From Cognatitamlana sp035818475 (GTDB lineage: Bacteria > Bacteroidota > Bacteroidia > Flavobacteriales > Flavobacteriaceae): a stretch of 64,000 nt of DNA. Position 1 is the first letter of the stretch; each line of letters starts with the position of its first letter. Both the position numbers and the translations under genes were made by a program. Of the stretch, positions 25,278-34,173 are shown in pieces. The stretch covers positions 1,798,001 to 1,862,000 of the forward strand of contig NZ_JAYMGV010000001.1 of the NCBI RefSeq assembly GCF_035818475.1, written 5' to 3'. The notes below the pieces were generated by a model that was not told the DNA's origin, made no database searches, and saw only the letters and a program-made list of their open reading frames with translations.

Positions 25278-26192
25278 ATGTTGAAATTAAATGTGAAAAA
25301 CGAGACCTCGAGATTACGCTCTGTGGTTCTTGGTACAGCCCAAAGTAATGGCCCCATACCAAATATAGAGGATTGTTATGATCCCAAAAGTATTGAACAC
25401 ATAAAAGCAGGAACATATCCTATGGAAGCGAATATGATTAAAGAACTGGAAGCTGTATTGAACGTCTTCAAAAAATATGATGTAGAGGTTTACAGGCCGG
25501 ATGTTATTAAAGACTGCAATCAGATTTTTTCAAGAGATATCGCCTTTGTGATTGATGATATCATGATTGAAGCCAATATTTTACCCCATAGAGAAGAAGA
25601 GGTTCATGCTATTGATTATATATGGAATCAGGTAGATCCGGATAAACGGATTATATTACCAGAAGCCTGTCATGTAGAGGGTGGTGATGTGATGCCATGG
25701 AATGACCATATTTTTATCGGAACTTATTCTGGAGATGATTATGCTAGCTATATAACAGCAAGAACCAATACGGATGCCGTGATAGCTATACAAGAATTGT
25801 TTCCTCATAAAACAATAAAATCATTTGAGCTTCGTAAATCAAATACCAACCCTAAAGAAAATGCATTGCATTTAGATTGTTGTTTCAACCCCATAGGAAA
25901 AGGCAAGGCCATCATTCATAAAAACGGATTCTTAATTGAAAAAGAATATGAATGGTTAGTCAATTTCTTTGGAAAAGAAAACATCTTTGAAATCACAAAA
26001 GATGAAATGTATGATATGAACAGTAATGTGTTTTCAATTTCTGAAGATGTAATTATTTCAGAACAAAACTTTACCAGATTAAACCATTGGCTGAGAGCAC
26101 AAGGATTTACAGTTGAAGAAGTCCCTTATGCAGAGATTGGTAAGCAGGAAGGTTTATTAAGGTGTACTACAATGCCACTTTTTAGAGATTAG
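25278..26192 (+). CDS. Dimethylarginine dimethylaminohydrolase / amidinotransferase-family protein
   Basis: 304 residues of the five-bladed beta/alpha propeller family that acts on guanidine groups. Visible landmarks are CNQIFSRDIAFVIDD (80-94), HVEGGDVMPWND (132-143) with a likely catalytic acid at E134, ALHLDCCFNPIG with H198, and LLRCTTMPLFRD with nucleophile C296 at the C-terminus. Together these give the Glu/Asp-His-Cys arrangement of DDAH and arginine deiminase-like enzymes. The exact substrate (methylarginine, arginine or another guanidine) cannot be read from the sequence. It is followed 146 nt later by a second enzyme of the same superfamily, ctlX, suggesting a linked arginine/citrulline function. 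Confidence 0.8.
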   Translation: MLKLNVKNETSRLRSVVLGTAQSNGPIPNIEDCYDPKSIEHIKAGTYPMEANMIKELEAVLNVFKKYDVEVYRPDVIKDCNQIFSRDIAFVIDDIMIEANILPHREEEVHAIDYIWNQVDPDKRIILPEACHVEGGDVMPWNDHIFIGTYSGDDYASYITARTNTDAVIAIQELFPHKTIKSFELRKSNTNPKENALHLDCCFNPIGKGKAIIHKNGFLIEKEYEWLVNFFGKENIFEITKDEMYDMNSNVFSISEDVIISEQNFTRLNHWLRAQGFTVEEVPYAEIGKQEGLLRCTTMPLFRD

Positions 26193-26338
26193 CTTTAGAG
26201 TCATAAAGTATTTTAACGCTTTGCTCCTAAAGTCAAAGAAGGTATCTCAATTTTGCAGATAAATTAAGTGAGCACCAGAAAGATAATGACCATTTATTAC
26301 AAGAAATAGTTATACTTTTATCATAAATTTTTAAGACT

Positions 26339-27274
26339 ATGCAACAAACTACAAATACCATTTTAATGGTACGTCCTGTAAGCTTTAGAATGAATGAGCA
26401 GACTGCTGTAAATAACTATTATCAAAAGGTTTTAGAAGCCATGATGCCGGAGACGGTTAATGCAAAAGCACAGCAGGAGTTTGATGCTTATGTAGAAAAA
26501 TTACGAGCTATAGGAGTACGGGTTGTGGTTGTAAATGATACCCATGAGTTTGACACGCCAGACTCCATCTTCCCGAATAACTGGGTGTCATTTCACGAAA
26601 ATGGTAATGTAGGCTTGTATCCTATGTTTGCTGAAAACAGACGTGTTGAGCGCCGTGAAGATGTTCTAATTGAGTTGGAAAAAGAGGGTTTTGCTATAAA
26701 TCAAATAGTTGATTATACCAGTGCAGAAGAAGAAAACGTATTTCTTGAGGGAACTGGAAGCGTATTATTAGACCGTGTTAATAGAAAAGCGTATTGTGCA
26801 TTGTCTCCCCGAGCAGATGAAGATTTGTTTATAGAATTTTGTGAAGATTTTGAATATACTCCTGTTGTTTTCACGGCTAATCAAACCGTAAATGGAGATA
26901 GGATGTCCATATATCATACCAATGTTATGATGTGTTTAGGAGAAACTTTTGCTGTTATTTGTTTAGATAGTATTGATAATAAGAAAGAACGCAAAAATGT
27001 AATCAAGCACCTTAAAGAAGACGGCAAAGAAATAGTAGCTATAACTGAAGATCAAGTGAATAACTTTGCTGGTAATATGTTACAAGTAAAAGGTAAGAAT
27101 GATGCGTTGGTTTTGGTTATGAGTCAAGCTGCATATAATTCTTTAACAAAGGTTCAAATTTCTACATTAGAAAAGCATACAAATATATTGTCTAGTTCTT
27201 TAGATACTATTGAAGCTTGTGGCGGTGGAAGTGCTCGTTGTATGATGGCCGAAGTGTTTTTACCTAAATCTTAG
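26339..27274 (+). CDS. ctlX: CtlX-type citrulline utilization hydrolase
   Basis: 311 residues of the same guanidine-modifying fold. The motifs are FPNNWVSFHENGNVGLYPM (79-96), NVFLEGTGSVLLDR (133-146), SIYHTNVMMC with H193, and ACGGGSARCMMAEVFLP with nucleophile C301. This set is characteristic of the CtlX family, named for citrulline utilization. The enzyme should hydrolyse a ureido or guanidino group in the cytoplasm. The 146-nt gap to the upstream DDAH-like gene has no terminator, so cotranscription is possible. The stop is 16 nt from the convergent histidine kinase gene. Confidence 0.8.
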   Translation: MQQTTNTILMVRPVSFRMNEQTAVNNYYQKVLEAMMPETVNAKAQQEFDAYVEKLRAIGVRVVVVNDTHEFDTPDSIFPNNWVSFHENGNVGLYPMFAENRRVERREDVLIELEKEGFAINQIVDYTSAEEENVFLEGTGSVLLDRVNRKAYCALSPRADEDLFIEFCEDFEYTPVVFTANQTVNGDRMSIYHTNVMMCLGETFAVICLDSIDNKKERKNVIKHLKEDGKEIVAITEDQVNNFAGNMLQVKGKNDALVLVMSQAAYNSLTKVQISTLEKHTNILSSSLDTIEACGGGSARCMMAEVFLPKS

Positions 27275-27290
27275 TTGCTTTTAAATATAA

Positions 27291-29369
27291 TTAAGATGAA
27301 GGCCTTGATTTAGGCAATTGTACATAGAATGTACTGCCAACGCCTTGTGTACTTTCTACCCATATTTTACCATTATTTAGTTCAACCAATTCCTTGCAAA
27401 TAGAAAGCCCTAAACCGGTGCCTTTTTCATTATCGGTTCCCATAGTGGTGAATGAACTGTTTTTAAAGAGCTTATCCATATTCTGTTTTGAAATGCCAAT
27501 ACCTGTATCAGCAACACTTATAATACAACTTCCGTTACTGATATGATTTGAAATTGTAATAGTATCACCGCTTTTACAGAATTTTAAGGCATTAGCAAGC
27601 AAGTTTTGAACAACAATTTCAAACATACTTCTATCCGCATATGCAAAATCCCTCAATGAATGATCAACCAAGGTAATTCCTTTATTCTCAATACGTTGTT
27701 CAATAAGTTTTACTTTACTTTCAAAAACTTCCTGAATGTCAAATAAACTAGGCTTAGGTTCAAGAGATTGCATTTGTGATTTTGACCAGTTAAGTAAGTT
27801 GAATAAAAGTAAGGAGGCATTATTGGCATTCTCACTTAATTCAGGAATTAAATTATCAAATTCTTCTCTGGATAAAGACCCATCTTTTAAAAGATCAATG
27901 AAGCCGTTTATGGAAGATAGTGAATCCTTTAGGTCATGAGAAACAATAGAGAATAGTTTGTCTTTAACATTATTCACATTTTCCAGGTGTTTAGTCTGTT
28001 CTAAAAACGCTTCATTTTGTAATTCAATTTTAATGTTTTTCTCTTCCAGTTCCTGGGTATACTTAATGTTGTTGTTGCGTTTTAAATAAATTAAGACTAA
28101 AAAAGTTGAAACAATGGCTAGTGCAGCTAGTAAGGCGTAAAATATTAACTTGAATTTATCAAACCGTCTACTGGTTTCTAAAGCATTTTCGTCAGTAGTT
28201 GTTTGTGCTACTTGTTCAGTATTATTATTTAGTGCAGGAGGATCAAAATCAGTAGATAATTCTAATTCACCCGGGGTCTCTATTTTAGTATTTACAAAAA
28301 CTTCTTTTTTCTTTAGGCTATTATTCAACTCATAATATTCACGCTGCCAGACAAAAGCTCTGTCAAACCGTTTTCTAATAGAATCTAAAGACTTCATCAA
28401 CTTATAATGTCTTAACAATTCCGTTTTATTGTCAATATTTTTTGCAATTTCGCCGGCTTGAAGAAGTTGTTTTTCAGCTAAAACCAATCTATTTTGCCGT
28501 AAATTTAAATCTCCCAGGTTATTTAAAGCTATGAGTAACCCGGCATCATTTTTACCTTTTATATTGATATTATACCCCTGTACTAAATATTTTGAGGCTT
28601 TATCATAATCGTTAAACTTTAGATATTCTCCACCAAGTTTAGGTAATATTAGTCCACGAACAGAGTCATTTTTTGAAACTTCACTTTGTAATACTTTTTC
28701 ATAGAAGTCAACGGCCCTTCTATGTTCTTTTTTGTTGGAATAAAGCTCAGCTAATTTAATACTGGAATCATTAATACCTTTAACGTCATTCAATTGCTCT
28801 TGAATAGATAAGGCTTTTAAATAAAACTCCAGGGCTTTATCATTAGCATGAATGTTATAATATGCTCTTGCTAAATTGCTATAGGCTATATTGAGTTCAT
28901 TAACCAGTCGCCTTTTTTCAAGCTCTTTTATTGCAGCCAACGAGAATTGTAAGCCCTTATTATAGTTGCCTCTTTTTATTTCTATTAAACCAATGCTGTT
29001 GTTTACTTTGGCTACACCTAGAGTATCCTTTAATCTACTGAATAATGATTTTGATTTTTCATAACCACTAACGGCATTGATATAATCATCTTTTTCAGCA
29101 TAGATCAAAGCTTTGTAGTAAGTGATTTCGGCAATGCCTTGTTCGTAACTTAAGGTGTTGGAAAGTTTTTCACTTTCTATAATATACTTTAAGGCCCTGT
29201 CATAATCCTGGATTTCGTATAAGGATTTAATAAGGTTTAAAGACGTGTCAACTTTTGAGGAGTCTTGATTTTGAAAAGCTAACTCCAGCGCAAGACTATC
29301 TATATCATTAGTTTGTGAAAAACCAATAGAAATAGTTAACAAGATCACCAAAGTAATTATTCTCCTCAT
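27291..29369 (-). CDS. TPR-repeat sensor histidine kinase
   Basis: The ATG at 29369 (MRRIITLVILLTISIGFSQ) gives a clean signal peptide; the longer frame starts at a TTG 18 nt upstream. Residues about 25-350 are helical TPR-like repeats in the periplasm (e.g. AYYNIHANDKALEFYLKALS). A membrane segment at about 405-430 (FYALLAALAIVSTFLVLIYL) leads to a coiled coil. The kinase core has HDLKDSLSSINGFIDLL with H478, the N-box NLLANALKFC, DTGIGISKQNMDKLF and GTGLGLSICKELV. No receiver or DNA-binding domain is attached and no response regulator gene lies beside it, so it is an orphan kinase. Signal and partner are unknown. Confidence 0.9.
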   Translation of the reverse strand: MRRIITLVILLTISIGFSQTNDIDSLALELAFQNQDSSKVDTSLNLIKSLYEIQDYDRALKYIIESEKLSNTLSYEQGIAEITYYKALIYAEKDDYINAVSGYEKSKSLFSRLKDTLGVAKVNNSIGLIEIKRGNYNKGLQFSLAAIKELEKRRLVNELNIAYSNLARAYYNIHANDKALEFYLKALSIQEQLNDVKGINDSSIKLAELYSNKKEHRRAVDFYEKVLQSEVSKNDSVRGLILPKLGGEYLKFNDYDKASKYLVQGYNINIKGKNDAGLLIALNNLGDLNLRQNRLVLAEKQLLQAGEIAKNIDNKTELLRHYKLMKSLDSIRKRFDRAFVWQREYYELNNSLKKKEVFVNTKIETPGELELSTDFDPPALNNNTEQVAQTTTDENALETSRRFDKFKLIFYALLAALAIVSTFLVLIYLKRNNNIKYTQELEEKNIKIELQNEAFLEQTKHLENVNNVKDKLFSIVSHDLKDSLSSINGFIDLLKDGSLSREEFDNLIPELSENANNASLLLFNLLNWSKSQMQSLEPKPSLFDIQEVFESKVKLIEQRIENKGITLVDHSLRDFAYADRSMFEIVVQNLLANALKFCKSGDTITISNHISNGSCIISVADTGIGISKQNMDKLFKNSSFTTMGTDNEKGTGLGLSICKELVELNNGKIWVESTQGVGSTFYVQLPKSRPSS

Positions 29370-29387
29370 ATAACAGTTAAAAAACAA

Positions 29388-29824
29388 CCATAAATAAAGC
29401 TATAAAATGTCTTAAATTGAGGGAAAAATAAGATGACTTTATTACGTTGTAATTATTAGTTTGTTAGTTTCCACTTTCATGGATATAATAGCTTTACCTA
29501 ACAAAAGTTGGAAAAAGGCACTTTAAAATCTAATTTTTAGGATTTAATACCAATAAATTAGACGAAATGAGGCCCCAAAAATCGCATAAAAATCGACGAA
29601 TAGATGAACGGTAAAAATCATAGAAAAAAAGCACTTTTGTCGATGAAATGCACGTTTAAATTTTAATATTTTTCAGATTTTGCGTAAATAACTGACGGTC
29701 AATTTGTTAGTTTAAATTAAGGGGTTTAGGGGGGTATGTGAAAGAAGCCCTGATTTAGCTTTGTTCTAATTACTGGAAAAACGTAAAAATCTTGTTATCT
29801 TTGCAGGCTTAAAATACATTGTAA
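29388..29824. other. Long intergenic region between histidine kinase and argS, with spaced direct repeats
   Basis: 437 nt without a convincing gene. It holds AAAAATCG at 29577-29584 and 29588-29595 (11-nt period) and AAAAATCA at 29613-29620. Related words follow: ATCGACGAATAGATGAACG at 29592-29610 and TCGATGAAATGCACG at 29640-29654. An argS -7 box lies at the right end. The repeats with helical-turn spacing look like a regulator-binding cluster, but which gene they serve is not clear. Confidence 0.4.
29796..29803 (+). promoter_or_regulatory. -7 box of argS
   Basis: TATCTTTG matches TANNTTTG, with an imperfect CTG at -33 (20-nt spacer). The start codon is 21 nt downstream, giving a leader of about 15 nt. 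Confidence 0.6.
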
Positions 29825-31609
29825 ATGAGTCTTCAGGATACCTTATCAAATTATGTAAAACAGGCGGTTAAATCCAGTTTCAATATAGAACTGGAATCTA
29901 TAGAATTCCAGGCCACCAGAAAAGAGTTTGCCGGAGATATTACGGTTGTTGTTTTTCCTATGTTGCGTTTTATTAAAGGTAACCCGGTTCAAATAGGGGA
30001 AACCATAGGACAATATTTGGTTGAAAAAATAGCAGATGTTAAAGCATACAATGTGGTTAAAGGCTTTTTAAATGTTGAGATAAGTGATTCGTATTATATC
30101 AACTTTTTTGATGGCATTAAAGATGAGGAGGACTTTGGACTTGTTCAGCCAAATACAGAAGATAAGGCTATCATGGTGGAATATTCATCACCAAACACCA
30201 ATAAGCCCTTACATTTGGGGCACATTAGAAATAACCTTTTAGGTTATAGTGTGTCTGAAATTTTAAAGGCTTCAGGAAAGAAGGTTTATAAAACCCAGAT
30301 TATTAATGACCGGGGCATTCATATTTGTAAAAGTATGCTGGCCTGGGAAAAATTTGGAAATGGTAAAACTCCGGAGAATACAGGTTTGAAAGGAGATAAA
30401 CTGGTTGGAAATTATTATGTAAAATTTGATCAGGAATACAAAAAAGAAATTCAGGATTTAGTGGCCCAGGGCACTGATGAGGAAGTCGCTAAAAAGAGTG
30501 CTCCTATTTTATTGGAAGCACAGGAAATGCTTCGCAAATGGGAATCGGGAGATAAAGCCGTTGTGACTCTTTGGGAAAAAATGAATGGTTGGGTTTATGA
30601 CGGTTTTGATGAAACGTATAAGAACCTGGGAGTAGACTTTGATGTGTTGTATTATGAAAGTAAGACCTATTTGTTAGGAAAAGAGTTTGTTACAGAAGGT
30701 TTAAGTTCCGGAGTGTTTCATAAAGAAGACGATGGGTCGGTATGGTGTGATTTAACCGATGAGGGACTGGATAAAAAGATAGTATTACGGGCCGATGGTA
30801 CCGCTGTATATATGACCCAGGATATTGGTACGGCTATTCAAAGAATTAAGGATCATCCTGATGTTGGTGGTATGGTTTATACGGTTGGTAATGAACAGGA
30901 TTATCATTTTCAGGTGTTGTTTTTAATTCTAAAAAAGCTTGGTTTTGAGTGGGCTAAAAACTTATATCATTTAAGTTATGGTATGGTAGATCTGCCTAGC
31001 GGAAAAATGAAAAGTAGAGAGGGTACTGTAGTTGATGCTGATGATTTGATTACAGATATGGCCAAAACAGCTGAAGTGATCTCAGAAGAATTGGGTAAAC
31101 TTGATGGATATTCTGAATCTGAGAAAAAAGAGCTTTATAGAACTATTGGTTTAGGGGCTTTAAAATATTATATCTTAAAGGTAGATCCTAAAAAGCGTAT
31201 TTTGTTTGATCCTAAAGAGTCCATTGACTTTCAAGGGAATACAGGACCTTTTATTCAATATACCTATGCCAGAATCCAATCTATTTTAAGAAAAGCCAAT
31301 TTAAGTACTCATGTCAAATTGAGTGAGGTTGAATTAACATTACACGAAAAAGAGAAAGAACTGCTAAAGCAACTCCAATTATTCCCGGAGGTTATTCAAA
31401 ATGCTGCAGAAAACCATAGTCCGGCCTTAATTGCAAACTATACCTATGATTTGGTCAAGGCCTTTAACTCTTTCTATCAAAATGTCTCTATTTTAGGTGC
31501 TGACAATGATAATGAGAAAACATTTAGAGTACAACTATCTAACACAGTAGCAAACACCATTAAAAATGCGTTTGGTTTGTTAGGAATTCAGGTTCCTGAA
31601 CGGATGTAG
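29825..31609 (+). CDS. argS: Arginyl-tRNA synthetase
   Basis: 594 residues. The class I signature is PLHLGHIRNNLLGYSVSEIL (HLGH) and the KMSK-type loop is SGKMKSREGTVVDADDL. The N-terminal additional domain (KGNPVQIGETIGQYLVEKI) and the C-terminal anticodon-binding helical domain ending LLGIQVPERM are typical of ArgRS. It charges tRNA(Arg) in the cytoplasm. It is the only gene of its transcript; no terminator was found in the 103 nt before the convergent methyltransferase gene. Confidence 0.99.
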   Translation: MSLQDTLSNYVKQAVKSSFNIELESIEFQATRKEFAGDITVVVFPMLRFIKGNPVQIGETIGQYLVEKIADVKAYNVVKGFLNVEISDSYYINFFDGIKDEEDFGLVQPNTEDKAIMVEYSSPNTNKPLHLGHIRNNLLGYSVSEILKASGKKVYKTQIINDRGIHICKSMLAWEKFGNGKTPENTGLKGDKLVGNYYVKFDQEYKKEIQDLVAQGTDEEVAKKSAPILLEAQEMLRKWESGDKAVVTLWEKMNGWVYDGFDETYKNLGVDFDVLYYESKTYLLGKEFVTEGLSSGVFHKEDDGSVWCDLTDEGLDKKIVLRADGTAVYMTQDIGTAIQRIKDHPDVGGMVYTVGNEQDYHFQVLFLILKKLGFEWAKNLYHLSYGMVDLPSGKMKSREGTVVDADDLITDMAKTAEVISEELGKLDGYSESEKKELYRTIGLGALKYYILKVDPKKRILFDPKESIDFQGNTGPFIQYTYARIQSILRKANLSTHVKLSEVELTLHEKEKELLKQLQLFPEVIQNAAENHSPALIANYTYDLVKAFNSFYQNVSILGADNDNEKTFRVQLSNTVANTIKNAFGLLGIQVPERM

Positions 31610-31712
31610 AGCTGATAATAAGAGGTGCGTTTCGCATTGGGAACTTTGCAAATACGCACATAGCTTTTGGTTTAATACTGACCAATGTTTTTTATGCATT
31701 GTTGTATGTAGA

Positions 31713-32420
31713 CTATTTTATACCTCCAAAAGCACCAAAACACATATTCTTATGTAAGATTTCGGTTTTTCTAAACCCTGACTTTTTCATTAATTCTAAC
31801 TGATAGGTCATTGATCTAGGAGAGTCTTCTTTTTCTACATAGTCTAAGACCTTTTTTCTGTATTCTTTTCCATCTATACTCTCTAAATAATCACCATAAC
31901 GTTCCCAGGTGTATTTATGTACCGCATGGGTCTCTTGGCTTATTAAATCTGAAATCATCAAGCATCCTCCCGGTTTAAGTAGATTATATAGTTTTTTGAA
32001 TGTTGTTTCCCAATCTTTATCGTCACGCAAATGATGTAATACTGCTCCAGCCAATATGATGTCAAAACTATTTTCTTTCAAATCCACTTCTCGGATGTCC
32101 CCTTGAATGATTTCTACTGAATTACTTGTTTTAGTTGAAACTCTTTCTTTTGCTTTATCTAACATAGGTTTACTCAAATCAACCAAAGTACAATGTAGGT
32201 CGGGAATTTTACCTAACATTTTTAAACTGTAATTTCCTGCACCGCAACCAATATCTAATAAACTTTGAGCATTAGGTTTTATTCTTTTAGAAGTTTCGGT
32301 TAAAAGCTCAAGAGATATTTGAGCATCAATTGTTGCAACTTGACCAGTATCCAGATTAGAAAATCGTTCAACATCATTATCAAACCGTTCTTTAATTTCT
32401 TCTACTGTTGATTTATTCAT
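31713..32420 (-). CDS. Class I SAM-dependent methyltransferase
   Basis: 235 residues with the nucleotide-binding motif SLLDIGCGAGNYSLKML near residue 66, the acidic loop CTLVDLSKPMLDKAKERV and DIILAGAVLHHLRDD. These define a class I Rossmann methyltransferase of the UbiE/small-molecule type. The substrate cannot be assigned. It is divergent from a LysR gene across 95 nt, the classic layout of a regulator and its target. Confidence 0.85.
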   Translation of the reverse strand: MNKSTVEEIKERFDNDVERFSNLDTGQVATIDAQISLELLTETSKRIKPNAQSLLDIGCGAGNYSLKMLGKIPDLHCTLVDLSKPMLDKAKERVSTKTSNSVEIIQGDIREVDLKENSFDIILAGAVLHHLRDDKDWETTFKKLYNLLKPGGCLMISDLISQETHAVHKYTWERYGDYLESIDGKEYRKKVLDYVEKEDSPRSMTYQLELMKKSGFRKTEILHKNMCFGAFGGIK

Positions 32421-32515
32421 CGTCTTAAGATTTAAATGATTTTCAAATGTATTTGTTTTTTATTTGCTTTAAAAAGACTTAATTTGTTAATTAATAATAC
32501 TTTAAAAGTATCATT

Positions 32516-33400
32516 ATGGAATTAAGACACTTAAGATATTTTTTGGCTGTAGCGGAAGAATTAAACTTTACTAAGGCTTCAGAAAAACTTTTTATTTCTC
32601 AACCACCTTTAAGTAGACAAATAAAAGAACTTGAAAATGAAATTGGAGCTAAACTATTTGAGAGAAGCAACAAAAAAGTCACACTAACCGAAGCAGGCAG
32701 ATATTTTAAGAAAGAAATAGTCATTCAATTACAAGACTTAGAGTCAATAGTTTTAAAAACTAAAAAAATCTCAGAAAATGTAAGTGGAGAATACAGAATT
32801 GGATATATAAGTTCTACCTTTTCAGGTACTGTTACTAGGCTTGTTCAATTCTTAACAAGTAAATATCCTTATCTGAATATTAAATTATACGAAGTTTCTA
32901 CTGAAAAACAAATCTTAGCATTAGAACAAAGTAAATTAGATTTAGCGATTATAAGGGGACCTCTGATATCTGAAAAAATCACATCGGTATTGTGGTTTAA
33001 GGACTCCTATTCATTAGTTTTTAATAACAAATTAACTAGAATGGAATGCATTGAGGACTTAGCTGATTTGAAAAATGAGATTTTTGTCTTTTTCAATAAA
33101 GACTATGCCCCTGCATATTATAATTCTCTTCTTGAAATTTGCTCTCAATATGGATTTATGCCAAATGTTGTTCATGAGTCAAATAATATTAATTCTATAA
33201 TTCAATTAGTAAAAAATGGTTTAGGAGTTTCTATTGTGCCAAGTAGTTTGAAAAAGAGTCATATTTATCCGGAATTATCATTTTTAGATTTAGATAATAA
33301 GTTTTCTACTGATGTTTTATTAGCAACACCTAGAAAGGAAGAATCTCAGGTTACAGATTTGGCTATGTCTTATTTATTAAGGCAATCTTCACATACATAA
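32516..33400 (+). CDS. LysR-family transcriptional regulator
   Basis: 294 residues. The N-terminal winged helix-turn-helix is MELRHLRYFLAVAEELNFTK with ISQPPLSRQIKELENEIGAK. Residues 90-290 form the periplasmic-binding-like effector domain (GEYRIGYISSTFSGTVTRLV). It probably regulates the divergent methyltransferase from the 95-nt shared spacer, and itself. No LysR box (T-N11-A) stands out clearly because the spacer is almost pure A/T. Confidence 0.9.
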   Translation: MELRHLRYFLAVAEELNFTKASEKLFISQPPLSRQIKELENEIGAKLFERSNKKVTLTEAGRYFKKEIVIQLQDLESIVLKTKKISENVSGEYRIGYISSTFSGTVTRLVQFLTSKYPYLNIKLYEVSTEKQILALEQSKLDLAIIRGPLISEKITSVLWFKDSYSLVFNNKLTRMECIEDLADLKNEIFVFFNKDYAPAYYNSLLEICSQYGFMPNVVHESNNINSIIQLVKNGLGVSIVPSSLKKSHIYPELSFLDLDNKFSTDVLLATPRKEESQVTDLAMSYLLRQSSHT

Positions 33401-33471
33401 AACGGTTAAGCTAAAGGTCTGTGCCAATGGTTTTTGTAGGTTGTAAAATGAATTTAATCTAAAATCAAGTG

Positions 33472-33651
33472 TTAAAAAATGACTTTGTCAGTTTCTTTCC
33501 CTATTTCCTCCTCGTTTTTATCAACCTGTTCAATTTTAAATTTAGGTGTGTTATCTTTTCTATAAAATGTGATAGGTACCGGTAATGCGGAGGCTAAGGC
33601 TACCATAAGGATTAAAGCTACAAGTCTTAAGGCTTTCTTTAAAGTCTTCAT
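33472..33651 (-). CDS. Small membrane-anchored or secreted protein of unknown function
   Basis: A 59-codon frame from ATG 33651 to TAA 33472, found by reading the minus strand. It starts MKTLKKALRLVALILMVALA and continues SALPVPITFYRKDNTPKFKI, then a charged tail EQVDKNEEEIGKETDKVIF. A positive N-terminus, a 17-residue hydrophobic core and a small-residue patch suggest a signal peptide or single membrane anchor, with about 35 polar residues outside. It is not recognised as a named family. It is the last gene in line on the minus strand after DUF1501 and the 124-residue protein, 128 nt downstream, and could share their transcript. Confidence 0.65.
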   Translation of the reverse strand: MKTLKKALRLVALILMVALASALPVPITFYRKDNTPKFKIEQVDKNEEEIGKETDKVIF

Positions 33652-33669
33652 AGATATATGTAATATGAG

Positions 33670-33694
33670 ATGTCATCAAATAGATTGATGGCAT
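33670..33694 (-). other. Hairpin upstream of the 59-residue gene
   Basis: Arms 33670-33679 and 33685-33694 form a 10-bp stem (one G-U) with a 5-nt loop. It lies 18 nt upstream of the start codon. A second, weaker stem sits at about 33698-33718. There is no T-run on the minus strand, so it is not a simple terminator. It could stabilise or gate the small gene's message. Confidence 0.35.
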
Positions 33695-33779
33695 ATAGAG
33701 TTCCTTTTTCAGGAATTCTTTTTAGATTTAAATATTAAATGTGGGTTGACTGCTAAGAGATCGCAGACAAAAAATGATA

Positions 33780-34154
33780 TTACTCTATATTGAAGCCCAG
33801 ATAATTGCTATGGGTAGTTTTAGCAATAAGATGTTGTTCCTCATGCTGATAATCCAAAAACTGTAATACCGCTTCTTTTTGAGATTTTAGTGTTACTGAA
33901 AAATCAAAAGTATGGACGGTTAAAAACCATTTAAAAGTAAAAACGGTGTATTGATTAACCGGTATTTTTAAGGTTTTGCTAAGGGCTTTATAAGGGCTGT
34001 CCTCAACGGTAAGTTTTTGGTTATTTTGATGGACAAGCTCGGTTTGCGGCCTTTGGGGTTTAGAAGTCGTTCCAACAAAACCCGAAAATGACACTAAACT
34101 TATGAGTAGCAGTAAAACACCGATAAGGCTTTGTATTTTTCTTAAAAACAGCAT
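33780..34154 (-). CDS. Hypothetical protein with N-terminal membrane segment
   Basis: 124 residues. MLFLRKIQSLIGVLLLLISL, followed by VSFSGFVGT, is a signal anchor or signal peptide; the rest is a soluble domain with no motif I recognise (YKALSKTLKIPVNQYTVFTF, HEEQHLIAKTTHSNYLGFNI). It starts 19 nt after the DUF1501 stop on the same strand, so it belongs to that transcript. Function unknown; an accessory role in the DUF1800/DUF1501 system is only a guess from position. Confidence 0.6.
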   Translation of the reverse strand: MLFLRKIQSLIGVLLLLISLVSFSGFVGTTSKPQRPQTELVHQNNQKLTVEDSPYKALSKTLKIPVNQYTVFTFKWFLTVHTFDFSVTLKSQKEAVLQFLDYQHEEQHLIAKTTHSNYLGFNIE

Positions 34155-34173
34155 AGTACAAATATACTACAAT

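Noticed and set aside
26193..26338. A 27-codon open stretch between the DDAH-like gene and ctlX (reads like LNFADKLSEHQKDNDHLLQE)
   Set aside because: No start codon and a stop just upstream; could be chance or a remnant, not enough to call.
29718..29745. TTTAGGGGGGTATG before argS resembling the TTAGGGGTAGGAA element
   Set aside because: The match breaks after six bases and there is no GCTGTT at 13 nt; the gene has its own TATCTTTG box.
31610..31712. Possible tRNA or terminator after argS
   Set aside because: No cloverleaf arms or T-loop and no stem followed by T; left unassigned.
33695..33725. GAGTTCCT/AGGAATTC stem followed by T5 as a plus-strand terminator for the LysR gene
   Set aside because: It lies about 300 nt beyond the LysR stop, past an antisense gene; the T-run may be incidental.
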